From Datnioides undecimradiatus (Eukaryota; Chordata; Actinopteri; Lobotiformes; Datnioididae), in NCBI GenBank assembly GCA_008933995.1, contig WARS01000032.1, forward strand, positions 2,559,001 to 2,623,000: a stretch of DNA of 64,000 bases, written 5' to 3'. A program made the translations under genes and the position numbers. Position 1 is the first letter of the stretch; every line of letters starts with the position of its first letter. Shown piece by piece: positions 53,950 through 64,000 of the stretch. Below the pieces are notes generated by a model that was given only the letters and a program-made list of their open reading frames with translations, ran no database searches and was not told the origin of the DNA.

Positions 53950-54102
53950 GCCTACTCTTGTCGTTTGGGGTGGTGGTTAACATAGGGGACCTCGCTACTG
54001 TCCCAGCAGTGAAATTGGCTGTGTGACCAGTAGGGAGAGACAGTGAGATGGGCGGTTTATAGTCTAGTGGCTGGGGCTTTTTTTGTTTTTGTGTTGGATT
54101 GG
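53950..54102 (+). promoter_or_regulatory. cdh2: Candidate core promoter of the cadherin gene
   Basis: Just upstream of the cadherin leader are an inverted CCAAT box (ATTGG, 54014-54018), a GC box (GGGCGG, 54050-54055) and a weak TATA-like TTTATAG (about 54056-54062). The sequence changes from AT-rich desert to GC- and CpG-richer DNA around here and stays so through exon 1. The transcription start cannot be fixed from sequence; about 54085-54105 would suit the TATA-like element. Confidence 0.4.
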
Positions 54103-54364
54103 ATGGGAGGGAGCAGCAGCCTCAGTACCAGGCACTGCTCTCCCTCAGTTACTGACTGGATAGAGAGAGGAGGAGGCTGCTACATGCTGCCGCCGCCGCC
54201 ACCGCTCCTGCTGCTGCTCCTGCCTTTGTCGTAGAGGGACCTTTTCTCACCGCGGCCACATTTGAGCCAGACGGATATTCCCTTTTTTCCTTGAAATTTT
54301 CTTTATTTCTTTTTTTCCCACACGGATTCCGAAGGGGGGAAATTAAGCAGTCGCGGGCGTACCA
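54103..54364 (+). other. cdh2: Probable 5' untranslated leader with uORFs
   Basis: This stretch leads directly into the cadherin start codon and has no intron signal. An upstream ATG at 54103 opens a 43-codon frame ending at TAG 54232-54234. A second ATG in the same frame, at 54184, opens a 16-codon peptide with five Pro then six Leu in a row. Neither overlaps the main frame, and no ATG lies between 54235 and 54364. The leader limits are inferred. Contexts of both upstream ATGs are weak (T at -3), and that of the main ATG is also weak (C at -3, T at +4). Confidence 0.5.
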
Positions 54365-54424
54365 ATGTACTCACTACACGAGGGCAGCGGTCTGTTCCTG
54401 CTGGCGGTCTTGGCAGGACTGCAG
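54365..54424 (+). CDS. cdh2: Classical cadherin exon 1 (signal peptide), probably N-cadherin
   Basis: Exon 1 encodes 20 residues beginning MYSLHEGSG, followed by a hydrophobic core LFLLAVLAGLQ. This is a typical secretory signal peptide whose cleavage site would fall in exon 2. The donor after the CAG codon is GTAATG, phase 0. In N-cadherin genes of other vertebrates the first coding exon likewise ends in a leucine-rich core closing with LQ at phase 0. The mature protein would be a single-pass adhesion receptor mediating calcium-dependent homophilic contact and binding catenins inside the cell. The start was chosen because the frame opens here after a GC-rich leader and joins exon 2 in frame; its Kozak context is weak. 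Cdh4 is the main alternative, and cdh13 is less likely. Confidence 0.78.
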
Positions 54425-55665
54425 GTAATGAAATTTCCGAGTGGGTTTCGAGCGGAGTTACACCGGACAGTTGTGGTGCTTGTTGTTCTGTAGCAACGCT
54501 GTTTGTTGAGTTACAATCCCGGTCAAGCTGCTAGCCTTCCCGACAGTCACTTTACATGGCGTGCAGTTTGGAGACAGTGCCATGAACGTACCTTAAATTC
54601 ATCATAAAGTGGTTTCAGCTCGGGCTGTAATTACACTAGTTACGCTACTTACGTGCCTAGCTAACGGTTCTTTTTTTAAAATGTGCGCACGAGATGCTAA
54701 CTGTGCTTTTAACAACTGCGCACGTTCAAGTTAACGATTAATTAATTTAAACTGGCAGAATTCAAATTTGCAATGACGTGGTGTAATGTAAGAGTTTATG
54801 TGGCTGAATCTTTTATTGTCCGGAAGTTTGACGATTCGGGCCCACGTTAACCTAGTTCTGACTTGGTTATATTTAGTTTAGGCTTAATATTTATGTAGAT
54901 TGCTGCAGCGTGTCCCTGTCCCCCCGGCGTGTTAATTGCCTCTCTGGTAAACGCTATTATGAGAAAAAATGAAAAGTAGCATACAACTGTGAAATATCGT
55001 GTGTTCTTCTTATTTATGTCCCCAACTATATGTAACAGTGATGGAATAATGCTTCTTGTCCAGCCACAGGGATAGAAACTGCATTTTTTTGTGTAAATAT
55101 TTTCTTTTCCTGACTATGTGCTTTCCTTATTGAAACTGTGAGAGCATCGGCCACGCAGTTAAATAAAGCATTGTTAACAGCTGAAATGATAATTGTAAAG
55201 GACTGGCGTCTGTGTTAACACTTCTGGAGATGTACATCCTGGTGCCTTCGCTGTAACGTGCTAGAATTCCGGCTCTGCTCCTCCCCCCAGTCTGCAAGCA
55301 TTTTCCATTTAAATTCCTCTGATTAAGAATGGCAAGTGGCACGGATACCCACAATGCTCTTTTTCAGTAGGACTCCTCTCGTTTTACATTCTTTTGAGGG
55401 TGTATGCAAAGAAATAGGGCCTGGCCTCTTGTTCTTAGGAGCTGAATCAACTGGGGTTGTGTGATGGAGTGTATTTGGACATGCCTGGACACCAGAGCGT
55501 TTTTCTTCAGTTATGCTTTATTTGTGATATCTCACTGTTAGTGATTTCTTTTTTCTTGTTACATTCAGCATTCAGGCTTTGCAGAAACACCAGCGCTGCA
55601 GATTCACACATTTCTTTTCTTTGCAACATGCCACATTATTCCCCAAATCTTCCGTGTTGAGTATG

Positions 55666-55698
55666 TATTGTATTGTATTGTATTGTATTGTATTGTAT
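55666..55698 (+). repeat. (TATTG)n microsatellite
   Basis: Six full TATTG units plus a partial one, inside cadherin intron 1. Read directly. Confidence 0.92.
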
Positions 55699-55736
55699 CC
55701 ACTGTATTCTTAGAATTTTCCCTTCCTTTTCAAAAA

Positions 55737-55752
55737 GGGGGGGGGGGGGGGG
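55737..55752 (+). repeat. G16 homopolymer
   Basis: Sixteen consecutive G residues in cadherin intron 1, about 40 bp after the (TATTG)n repeat. The length is uncertain in any assembly. Confidence 0.85.
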
Positions 55753-56217
55753 CTATACTATATTGATCACAGTCATAGCCTTGCAGAGGAGTTGTTATTT
55801 CTTGTTTTTTTTATACTCAAACACAGATATGTTTATTCCCATAACAGTTGATTGTTAGCGTTTACTTTTTTATTCCCTTGTTCCTGCACTTCAAAGTGGA
55901 GTGTTTGTCCAGAGTAGTTTGTTGATCAGAGGGGCCGACTGAGAGAGTTGGTTATAACCCTTCCCTGTGCCTGGGCCCCTCTGGGGGGACAAATGGAGCT
56001 TGTTCTTGCCTAGCCATGCTTTTTGGCTAATGCTTAACCCTTTTGGCCTCATTATCCTAATTGCGGTCCCTGCTATAAAAACAACAGATGCTTTTGTACA
56101 ACTGTGGGGACTTCAGAACGTGACCAAGAGGTTTTTGGAGGCAACAGAGAGCATTTTTGAAGGTTGATTTATGACTCATTGTCTCCCCCCCCTTCTCCCT
56201 CCCCCCTACCATCACAG

Positions 56218-56326
56218 ATTGCAGCAGAGGGCAGGGGCACCCCACCATGCAGGCCAGGCTTTTCTGAAGATGTATACAAGGTTGTGGTGCCAGATATCAC
56301 AGAGAAAGGACAGCCCCTTTTCAATG
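56218..56326 (+). CDS. cdh2: Classical cadherin exon 2 (propeptide start), probably N-cadherin
   Basis: Exon 2 (109 nt) continues the frame of exon 1 and encodes 36 residues plus the first base of the next codon; the donor is GTGAGT, phase 1. It begins IAAEGRGTPP and contains CRPGFSEDVYKVVVP and EKGQPLFN. This matches the N-terminal cadherin propeptide: a lone Cys followed by xxGFxEDxY and, some 20 residues later, GQPLxN. The EDVY and EGQPLLN-type words are closest to N-cadherin, and the phase-1 break just after LxN is the N-cadherin exon 2/3 boundary as I know it. The propeptide is removed by furin-type cleavage before adhesion. Only this start is in the window; the EC repeats, membrane segment and catenin-binding tail lie beyond it. 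No frameshift or stop is seen. Confidence 0.82.
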
Positions 56327-57660
56327 GTGAGTGTTGAAATATTTCTTGTTCTGTTCCGTCCTGGATGCTTGTTATGTCTGTGTGTAAGTGTGTGTAGGCA
56401 TGCATATCAGTTGTGCAAGCTTGCTTCCATGTGTTACATTTGGGGAGGATCATAACAAGCCTGACATATTTAAACAATTAGCTTCAGTGAAGCTGTGTGG
56501 TATTGTAAGTCGTGTAGTTTGCCTTGTAAACCAGCTCAAATGTGGTGCAACTTTATATAGCTCCTGTCTGTTTTGCTTACATGCTGCCTTTTGCCTCAAA
56601 GCAGACACGTACATAAGCAGATTGTGCCTTAAGTGCTGGGTCATATACTGTGGCTAAACAGTTAGAGTTTTTGTAATTTGCATTTTGTTAAGACTAATAT
56701 TAACTGGATGGCTTTTGTCATTAAAAGTAGGAAAACTTTGTTGATTGCACTGGGGCACTTTTTGTTGCAATGAGTAAAATCAATTACACACAGATTTGAA
56801 TACTTATGCAACTTTAATCAAGCAAATAGCCTGGCTATTAAACCTTCAATGCTTTGTGGTGCTGCACTGAATTATTTCCACTGTCATATGCCATTATTTT
56901 GCATTTGTATTGTCCTAATTTAATATCATTTCAGTACACTTTTAAATCATATGCAGGGGGGACTTCTGTCTGAAACTTTAAACCCTTTTGTTTAACTGTT
57001 CCTGCAAGAATAATATCATAATCTATCCAATTGCAGTGGCACATTGCTAAGCCCACTCAGCGGAAGTAATAAGAGCATTTTTCAAAGTATTTTTCAATAT
57101 GTTAGGTGCAACATTTTCCCTTCTGTGGGAAACCCAGCTGTTGTAGGTTTGTATTTTTTACAACATATAACCTGGTGGAAACAGGGAAGTGAAAAATATT
57201 TTTTTGCAGTGGTCTATTATGTTTCAGCAGGCATGACCAGTACTGCCTCTTTACAGTTTAATGTAGGCAAAATGAGGATGCAGGATACTGTGAAACAGCA
57301 TGCAGGTGTACAGATGGTAATAAATACAGGAATATATCACCTAGGTGCCATTAGAGAGGTTGGAGCCTTGAGGTCATTTGGACTAGAAAACATTCTCACT
57401 TGTGTTGGATTTCACAGTGTGTGCCTAAAACTTGCGCTCTTCTGTTGGTGTGAGTCAGAGAGTTCGTGGTGGGGTGTGGAGGGGTAGCAATGACGAGAGA
57501 AGAAAGGAGAGAAGGAAGGGAGTGCTTAAATGGGTGGGTACAGCTTTCACTGGGCTTTACCTTGTGTACAAGTTTCCGTTTGATCCTGCAGGTGATGGAT
57601 TTCCCTCTGTTGGCTTGTGGATGAGCCGTGACCGGGGGTAATCAGGTTCCATTTTGTTTG

Positions 57661-57718
57661 CCCCCCCCCCATTCTGCACTACCCCCTCTCCTCTTTTCTC
57701 TACTTTCCCCTCCCCCAG
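57661..57718 (+). other. Acceptor-like pyrimidine tract in intron 2
   Basis: C10 followed by a C/T-rich stretch ends in CCCCCAG at 57718, a good-looking 3' splice site. The sequence after it has no cadherin resemblance. Spliced from exon 2 it would reach a stop at 57775-57777. I saw no convincing donor downstream. Probably a decoy site. Confidence 0.35.
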
Positions 57719-58212
57719 TGAGCTGTTGCTCTGTGGAGATTTCCTTGACAGAGAGGGGCACTTCTGTGTCATTGTAATGCAGCAGGGCTCAGCAGCGTGG
57801 GATGATGTTAATGAAACTGCATTCTCTAATGAAAAGCTCCTGTGGCATGTTTTGAAAGACAAAGCCCCCACAGTGTGGAGACTATGCTCAAAGTTTTTCA
57901 ACTTTGCTTTCACCATGCTGTTTCAGGATATTGTTTTTGACCGGGAGCAGATTTTTTTTAAATTGATGCTTCCATAGCTGCATGTAGCGGACTAATGCTT
58001 TAAGTTTCCTTGCATTTCATTAACTCTTTCACTTGTGCTCTGAAAAGCCTTAGATAATGAATAGAAAAGGTTTTGAGTGAATCTTGTTGAAGTCATTTTT
58101 ACTAACAATACCTGATAGTTTCACACAATACAACAGAACACATGGGCTTTTTCTACACACTCAGCTAATTCCTGTAAAGTTGTTGGTTGGTAGTTAGCCT
58201 AAGGCCTTGAAT

Positions 58213-58232
58213 ATAGAATAGAATAGAATAGA
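58213..58232 (+). repeat. Short (TAGAA)n repeat
   Basis: About four units of the pentanucleotide TAGAA/ATAGA in intron 2. Read directly. Confidence 0.8.
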
Positions 58233-61200
58233 AGTACACTATCAGTACATTGTGTTAGGTGTCAGTAATATGAGTCCTTGGCTCATATTGGATTGTTTTT
58301 GACCCCGGTATGTGCAAGAGACACAGCAGGAGTGAGCTGTTAGATATCTTTGTCTCATCTAATTGGAGTCTTTTCTTTGTTATTGATTAAGAGAATACAC
58401 ATCCTGAGGTCTGTAAAACCTGGAAATGGTAGCATTTCAAATGTAAACAGCTGACATTGTATGCACTAAATTAAAGACATCCTGTGGATTTGATGGCGGC
58501 GATTGTGGCCAGCCAGTTAACAAAGCTATTTGAATGTAAGATTTAATCTCATTTCAGGCAAGGCGTTAGCTAGACTTTAACTGTTAGCTGGCCATGTGAT
58601 GCCCCATTGATTTTCAATAGATTTGTTAAAATGCATTACTTGAAAGTTGCTTGGCAGAGCAGTGCAGAGAAACGCCAGGAAGGACAATTATTCTTCTATG
58701 AGAACTCCTCTCCAATGAGCCATTAAAGGGAGGTTACACTCATTGTTTGCAGATGCAAAACCATGTCAGGCTCAGGACGTTATCCACTGTCCACCCCCAG
58801 GGACCAATATGACCTTGCTTTTAACGTTGGAATATTTGCTCTGGCTTGAGTGGAGAGAAACGACCAAACATGGTTACTCATTATCAGACCGTCGTACGGA
58901 TGAAAGCAGCTAAAGTCTTTAAACATTTGTGCAGCGTTTCCTCCTTATCTTGTTTAGTCACTTGATAAAGTGACTTGTTTTACTAAAGTGCATTTAATTT
59001 CAGGTAGGCTGCGGCTGCTGGTGGTTTGCCCCTGGGTGTCTAATGGAATTCTGGTGGCTTTGGAGAGCTGACACACATTGTGCAGTTTTTTCAAGATGAG
59101 GCCTTTAAAGAAGGGTTGCAAAGTGAGTCAGTCGCAGCATTATTCAGCAGAGGTTTCCCTCCCTAAAAACTGGGTTAATGAAAAGCCCAAAAGCCTAATT
59201 GAGCTTAATACACACTCGTATGCTGCTGTTCTGCTATCCCCACCCCCAACCATCTACTCTGCTTTCATTTTTCTTCGCTCCACCCCACAGCCCTGTTGTT
59301 TTACTTCTTTTTCATGACAATTCTGTGAGCCTTGGTGATGAAAGAGAAGTATGTCTATAGTCTGCTTTAGCTGCTGTTCAAGTGCTTTAAATGTGAGCGT
59401 GTCAAGAGGGTCCAGTGAGCTGGCTCCAGGGATGAGTTAGGGGGAGGGATTTACAGTTGACCAGTTTAATAATGTGATTGAAGCAATTAATGTCAACGTC
59501 AGCAAGGAGAACATGAACTGGAAAACGCTTATGGGCTATATATATCTTTGAATTTTCAGTTCATCTACCATTAATTATAATTACCTCTCTTTGCTGTGTT
59601 TGTTTAAGGCAAACCTTTTAAACAAACCAAATTTCAACCTTTTGACAAGAAAAACATTGTATTAGCAAAATCCTGAGTTTTGTACTGACTGAACCCATTT
59701 TTATGTTGTTCTGGTTCTCTGCGCTCTGTTGAGATTCTGATGGCCCTTGGTACAGCTGGGGCCACTCAGATGTGTTTAAGGGGCCCCAGTGTTTGGTGAG
59801 ACGTGACCCTTCTCGACCCTCTCCTGTAAACTGGGCCAAATGCTCAACAGCAACATACATTTTTTTTTTTCTCCTGCCCACAGATTTGGGATGAGGCTGG
59901 TGGGGGTTTCCTGGTGAGGTATAGATGAGTGAAAGACCAGCCAAAGAGGTCCTGACCTGACATCAGGGAGGGCGCAAATGCACGCCACCCCTGCTTCATG
60001 TTGTTGTGACCTACGAAGATGATCGTTCATCACTTGAGAGAGACAAAGGCAAAAAACCCAGGTTTTAAGTCTGCATAGCAAGTTTGTCAGTATTTCTCCT
60101 CCAGCGGCATGATGGACTGTAAATAACTATTATGGCCCTTGAGGTTTTCAGTCCAAGGACTTTAGGGGACTGTCTGTGGAACATAGCAGAATTTCAATTT
60201 TATGTAGCGGTGTTGTTTTTTGAAATATTCAGTATAGGTTGATAACTTTGAGGAACAGCTCAGAACAGAATATCTGCTGAAGCCCACAGTGTCAGAAAAA
60301 GAGTGTCTGCCCTTCAGATCTTTATGTTTGAGGTGTATGAGGACTGCATTGATGTCTGTGCCAATGCTGAATAATTCAATAGCCAAACATGGCTCTCTTA
60401 ATATTCAAATCCCTGTTCAAGATGAGATCCATGAACATGGAGGACCCATCATGCAGCAGATGAGAAGACTAAAGAGCAACATTAGACCCTGTAAAGCCCT
60501 TCCTCTCAAACTGTACAGCAGCTGCTGCATGTTTCACATATTTTCTTTGTCATTGTGGGACATCAAGAGCTATCCCATGACCATCTCTCTCTTTTTTGGT
60601 AGGCTCCCCCTTATTTCTATAAGCTAAGGCTGCAGTTTCCCTGTAAGTTTGTTTGTAAGAGCAGTTCACTGCCCCCATCCCCCTTGCTTTTTTTTCTGGA
60701 AGTGGATCAATGAATCCAGGGTCTTTGTTTGCAGTGATCAATATGTTGTAATGAAGGCTGTGCTCCAATTCCCCGCTAAAGCATCACTGACAGGTTGGGG
60801 TTGAATTTGTTTTATTCTTTATTGTTATCAGCCTGCATAAATTTATTTTCATCTCCCTGTCACTGTGGCTTTTTTTCTTCCTGGGAGCGCCATGGCCTAG
60901 ATAACCACCACATATTGTGACGGCAGATTCAATCTTGGCATTATATGGTTTTGGGAAGTAACCTTTGATGCAGTCTGCCTACACGGAAGAACAGTTGGTA
61001 GTGGTGGGGTCACCATAGCCATTTGTCAGATGATCACCACTCCGTTGCAGTCCTAAGGCTGTACCATAAAAATGAAATCATAATGTTAGCGTATTAAAGC
61101 AAGTGCACCCGTCTGTGGCTAATTTGTGGGTGTATTTTCTGAGTCTGCTGGGTGACATGACAGGATAGGGCATATTTTATTTATGTGTGACTTTTTTAGG

Positions 61201-64000
61201 CTCTAAGTTCTTAATCAAACCAAAAGGTAGTCTGAAAACAATCCCCACATGGATATTTGGAGACAGACAGGCTCTTGAACAACGCCTCAAAGTAGATAAA
61301 GTATTTTGGAGAGGACTGGCATTATCTGGATGGCTTCTCATCACCTCTGTTCATATCACTCTTATCAGCTACAGGCCCTGCCCTCTCCTATTGGCACCTA
61401 ACTGTGTGTGGCTCTGTCATTGGACAAGGTGTCCCTGTCTCATGCCTGTGTTAGTGTGTGGGGGGTTTGTCCTTGGCATATAATTAGCTTGTTCAACCCA
61501 GACAGCTCTTAGAAGTGTTGGGGCGGCCCCTGGTAACAGACACTCTGTAACTAGCTGTTGGTAAACGCTAATTGACATACACTGCCTCTAAAAGCACAAG
61601 ACATGAATGAAAATTAGCAGTCAGCCCATGATATGTAATCTGTCTGTATTAAATGCACGTTGTCATTTGTTTTTCACAAGGTTGCATGTAACTGGATTTG
61701 CTAAATGAAAATTTTATTGTCCGTCATGATCTACTGGGAGTGAGTACGGATCTGAAAAGTAGACCTTTCACTGTTTTGCTGCCTCAAACAGTCATGTGAA
61801 GGTTAGAGGGGTTTTATAGGTTATTTGGTTCTCGATCACACCTGGGCCCCTCAATCCGTGATGCTGTATTACTAAGGTTTTAAAATTGATGTGTGTGCTT
61901 CCATCTAAAAGACTGTCAAAAGAAAAGAGATTTATTATTTCTTCCAAAACAATCCTTTCCTGTTTGCCGTGATATGAGGGGGAGCTGGAATCAGTCTTAG
62001 CGACTGTAGTGGGGTGTGGCTGCCACACAGGTTCTGATGTGTTTTATTTAATGTGAAGAACACCCAGGAAGTGCATAAGATGACCTCCCTATTTAATGAG
62101 GCCGCATATAAATAGCTGTATTGACCTGACTCTCTGCATATATGCCTTCTTATAACTAGGCTAGTGTTATTTTTCACAAGTGAAATGTTAGAACTAGTAT
62201 GGAAAAGAAAATGCCAGCTTGCACATAGAAGACAATACATCAGCACTATGGAGTGGACTGTTTACTTTTCTAGGGACTGATTTGTGGATTTCAGTGCCAT
62301 TTTTCTTCTGTGGGACGGCCTTTTTTTGGCTGCTAGAGCAAACAACTCCATATCTCTCTCACAGATCCTGTCTCTACAAAGAAAGCTCTGTTTGCAGTGT
62401 CGCCCCAGCTGTTTATTGTGCAATAGCACCATTCGATTTTGCCCTCAGTTTTTTGCTTTCTGCTTGTTTTTTCTCATTATGTTAAGGTAGATGAGAGCAG
62501 AAGGAGCCGCGGCTTCATGTTTTCCATTTGCAGGCATGTGAAGGGAAGCCACTCCCAGTCCCCACTACTATTGGTGAATCTTTTGTTTGTGAGGCAGTAC
62601 ATTTAGCTTCACTTAGCCTTAGCTTTGTTGCATTTAGACAAGAATGCATTCACTGGCTGCCCAGATCTAGATTCAGCAGCACGGAACGACAGACAGCAGG
62701 CAGGCTCAACGTCTTTGTGCATAGGGTCAAACAGGGAAGCTAATACTCAAATGAATATATTAATGAGATAGTTGAGCAAATGTAGAAAATAGAAACAGCT
62801 TGTTTGGCCTTTTTCTGTATGCAAGTGACACACATTGCTCACATTTTCAAACGTCATGCTGTGTTCAAGAGGCTACATGAATTGGCACACTATTATTCCT
62901 CTGATAACAAAAGGGAAATTTGAAGCAGGGACACATTAATTGACCCAGATACTGTAACTGTGTTCACAAAGGCCAATATCCTGCCTGGGAAGAGACGTCT
63001 ACCTCCTGCCGGCCACGCCAACTATTGTGTTCCGGCGGAGGCTTCAATTTCAACGCACCAGCGCCTCTCTGGACACTAGCCTCTGATGAGTCGCTAGGTC
63101 GTATCCCGTGACACTCCTTTTATCCAAGTCTCCATCACCTCCACCACTCCCTTCCCCTGCCTCCCATCCCCCTCTCCTGCACGTGAGCTTTAAGATGGAG
63201 GAGCTCCCTTGGCTCTGTACAATGATTGATGTGACTTAATTGAGTAATGCAAGGACAGTACTATAGCATTAGGTCCTTCATTCTGCCACTAAGTTTGTTT
63301 CTTGGTGTGACCTTGGTTGCTTCATAGCTTCAGTAATGAAGGTGGTGTGCAATTTAGTTTAATAAAAATATATATTTTTTAGCTTGTGTTTGGTTTGTTC
63401 AGCATATGAATAAAGTCTGATTTACTACTGATTGATCGTGTCATCCTCGGGGCCTGTAGGGTGAGAGTTATTTTCTGTTTTTTTGCTTGTCTTACAAAAT
63501 AATGACCCCACCAATCCCCAACTAACTCTGCCCAAACTGTTGGCTCATCAGATAAGCATATGTAGCCCACCATATTACTTGTCTCAAGTGATCTACTGTC
63601 ACCAGGCCTTGCTGACACCAGTGTCTGCCATCACCACACGGATATTATGATTGACCTGCAGCAATTTGTTGCCTCCATTTGAGCGCACACTATGGCAGTG
63701 AGCAACATATTGCTCTGCAGCCTGAGTTGTCTGAGTTTATATTATCTCTGCCTCTGTCGATATTTACTGAGGCATTAAAGAGCGTGCAGCTTGTCGCCAC
63801 TTTATTTCCTGTAGCACTGCCTGCTCAGCAGGACAGGTTCTGGAGAAGGGTAGAGTCTTACTGAAGGGTATAACTGCTGCAACAAGATGAAGGTCTGCTA
63901 ATTTCTCCAAACATGTTGAGTCTAGCTGGCATAAAATAACCTTGTGCAGCACCAATGGGGTGGCTCCGCAAATGCATATGGCATAACAGTTTGAATGTGT

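Larger units (their letters stand above)
54425..56217 (+). other. cdh2: Cadherin intron 1
   Basis: A phase-0 intron of 1793 bp, GT donor at 54425 and AG acceptor at 56216-56217. A long C/T-rich tract (about 56180-56213) precedes the acceptor. The first part is CpG-richer and may belong to the promoter island. It also contains a pentanucleotide repeat and a G16 run, listed separately. Small open frames within it resemble nothing known. Confidence 0.75.
56327..64000 (+). other. cdh2: Cadherin intron 2 (5' part, runs off the window)
   Basis: The remaining 7.7 kb has no sequence resembling cadherin exon 3, so it is read as the first part of intron 2, which is very long in vertebrate N-cadherin genes. 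It holds a POU octamer (56676-56683), a C10 run (57661-57670), a pyrimidine tract with AG ending at 57718, a short (TAGAA)n repeat and a CpG-richer patch near 63000-63115. Open frames here (up to 147 codons at 57044-57487) match nothing known. Confidence 0.65.

Noticed and set aside
54043-54102. Extension of the leader frame upstream to 54043
   Set aside because: That start would be GTG, which is not used in this way by vertebrate nuclear genes. The first in-frame ATG is at 54103.
57044-57487. 147-codon + strand open frame in intron 2
   Set aside because: It shows no cadherin resemblance, lies in intronic sequence and lacks splice sites in the proper phase.

Overview
The window looks like teleost fish DNA. 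It is AT-rich (about 60 per cent A+T by impression), has large intergenic and intronic spaces, many (CA)n/(TG)n, tetra- and pentanucleotide microsatellites, GT-AG introns, and no bacterial gene organisation. Almost every open frame in it is short, lacks recognisable domains, and behaves like a chance frame in non-coding DNA.

One gene is supported. At the right end, on the + strand, lie the first two coding exons of a classical cadherin, most likely cdh2 (N-cadherin). Exon 1 (coding part 54365-54424) encodes a 20-residue start with a hydrophobic signal-peptide core. A 1.8-kb phase-0 intron follows. Exon 2 (56218-56326) encodes the start of the cadherin propeptide (PCRPGFSEDVY ... EKGQPLFN) and ends in phase 1. 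Everything from 56327 to the window end is intron 2, and exon 3 is not present. A candidate promoter with an inverted CCAAT box and a GC box lies just upstream, around 54000-54100. The leader carries short upstream open reading frames, one ending in a Pro/Leu-rich stretch.

Positions 1 to about 53950 form a gene desert. They contain microsatellites, a long imperfect hairpin (2168-2440, arms about 79 per cent identical) that looks like a fold-back or MITE-type element, a probable old dispersed repeat (about 3061-3330), an exact 26-bp duplication 2.7 kb apart (14498 and 17221), and scattered motifs that would suit developmental enhancers: POU octamers, one overlapping a SOX core, RFX X-box palindromes and paired TAATTA sites. 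A long empty flank fits a developmentally regulated cadherin, but the enhancer role of any segment is inference.

I found no tRNA, rRNA, known microRNA, CRISPR array, intact transposase or reverse transcriptase, and no clear new biological system. The most unusual items are the long hairpin, the exact 26-bp duplication, the POU octamers and the uORF-bearing cadherin leader.
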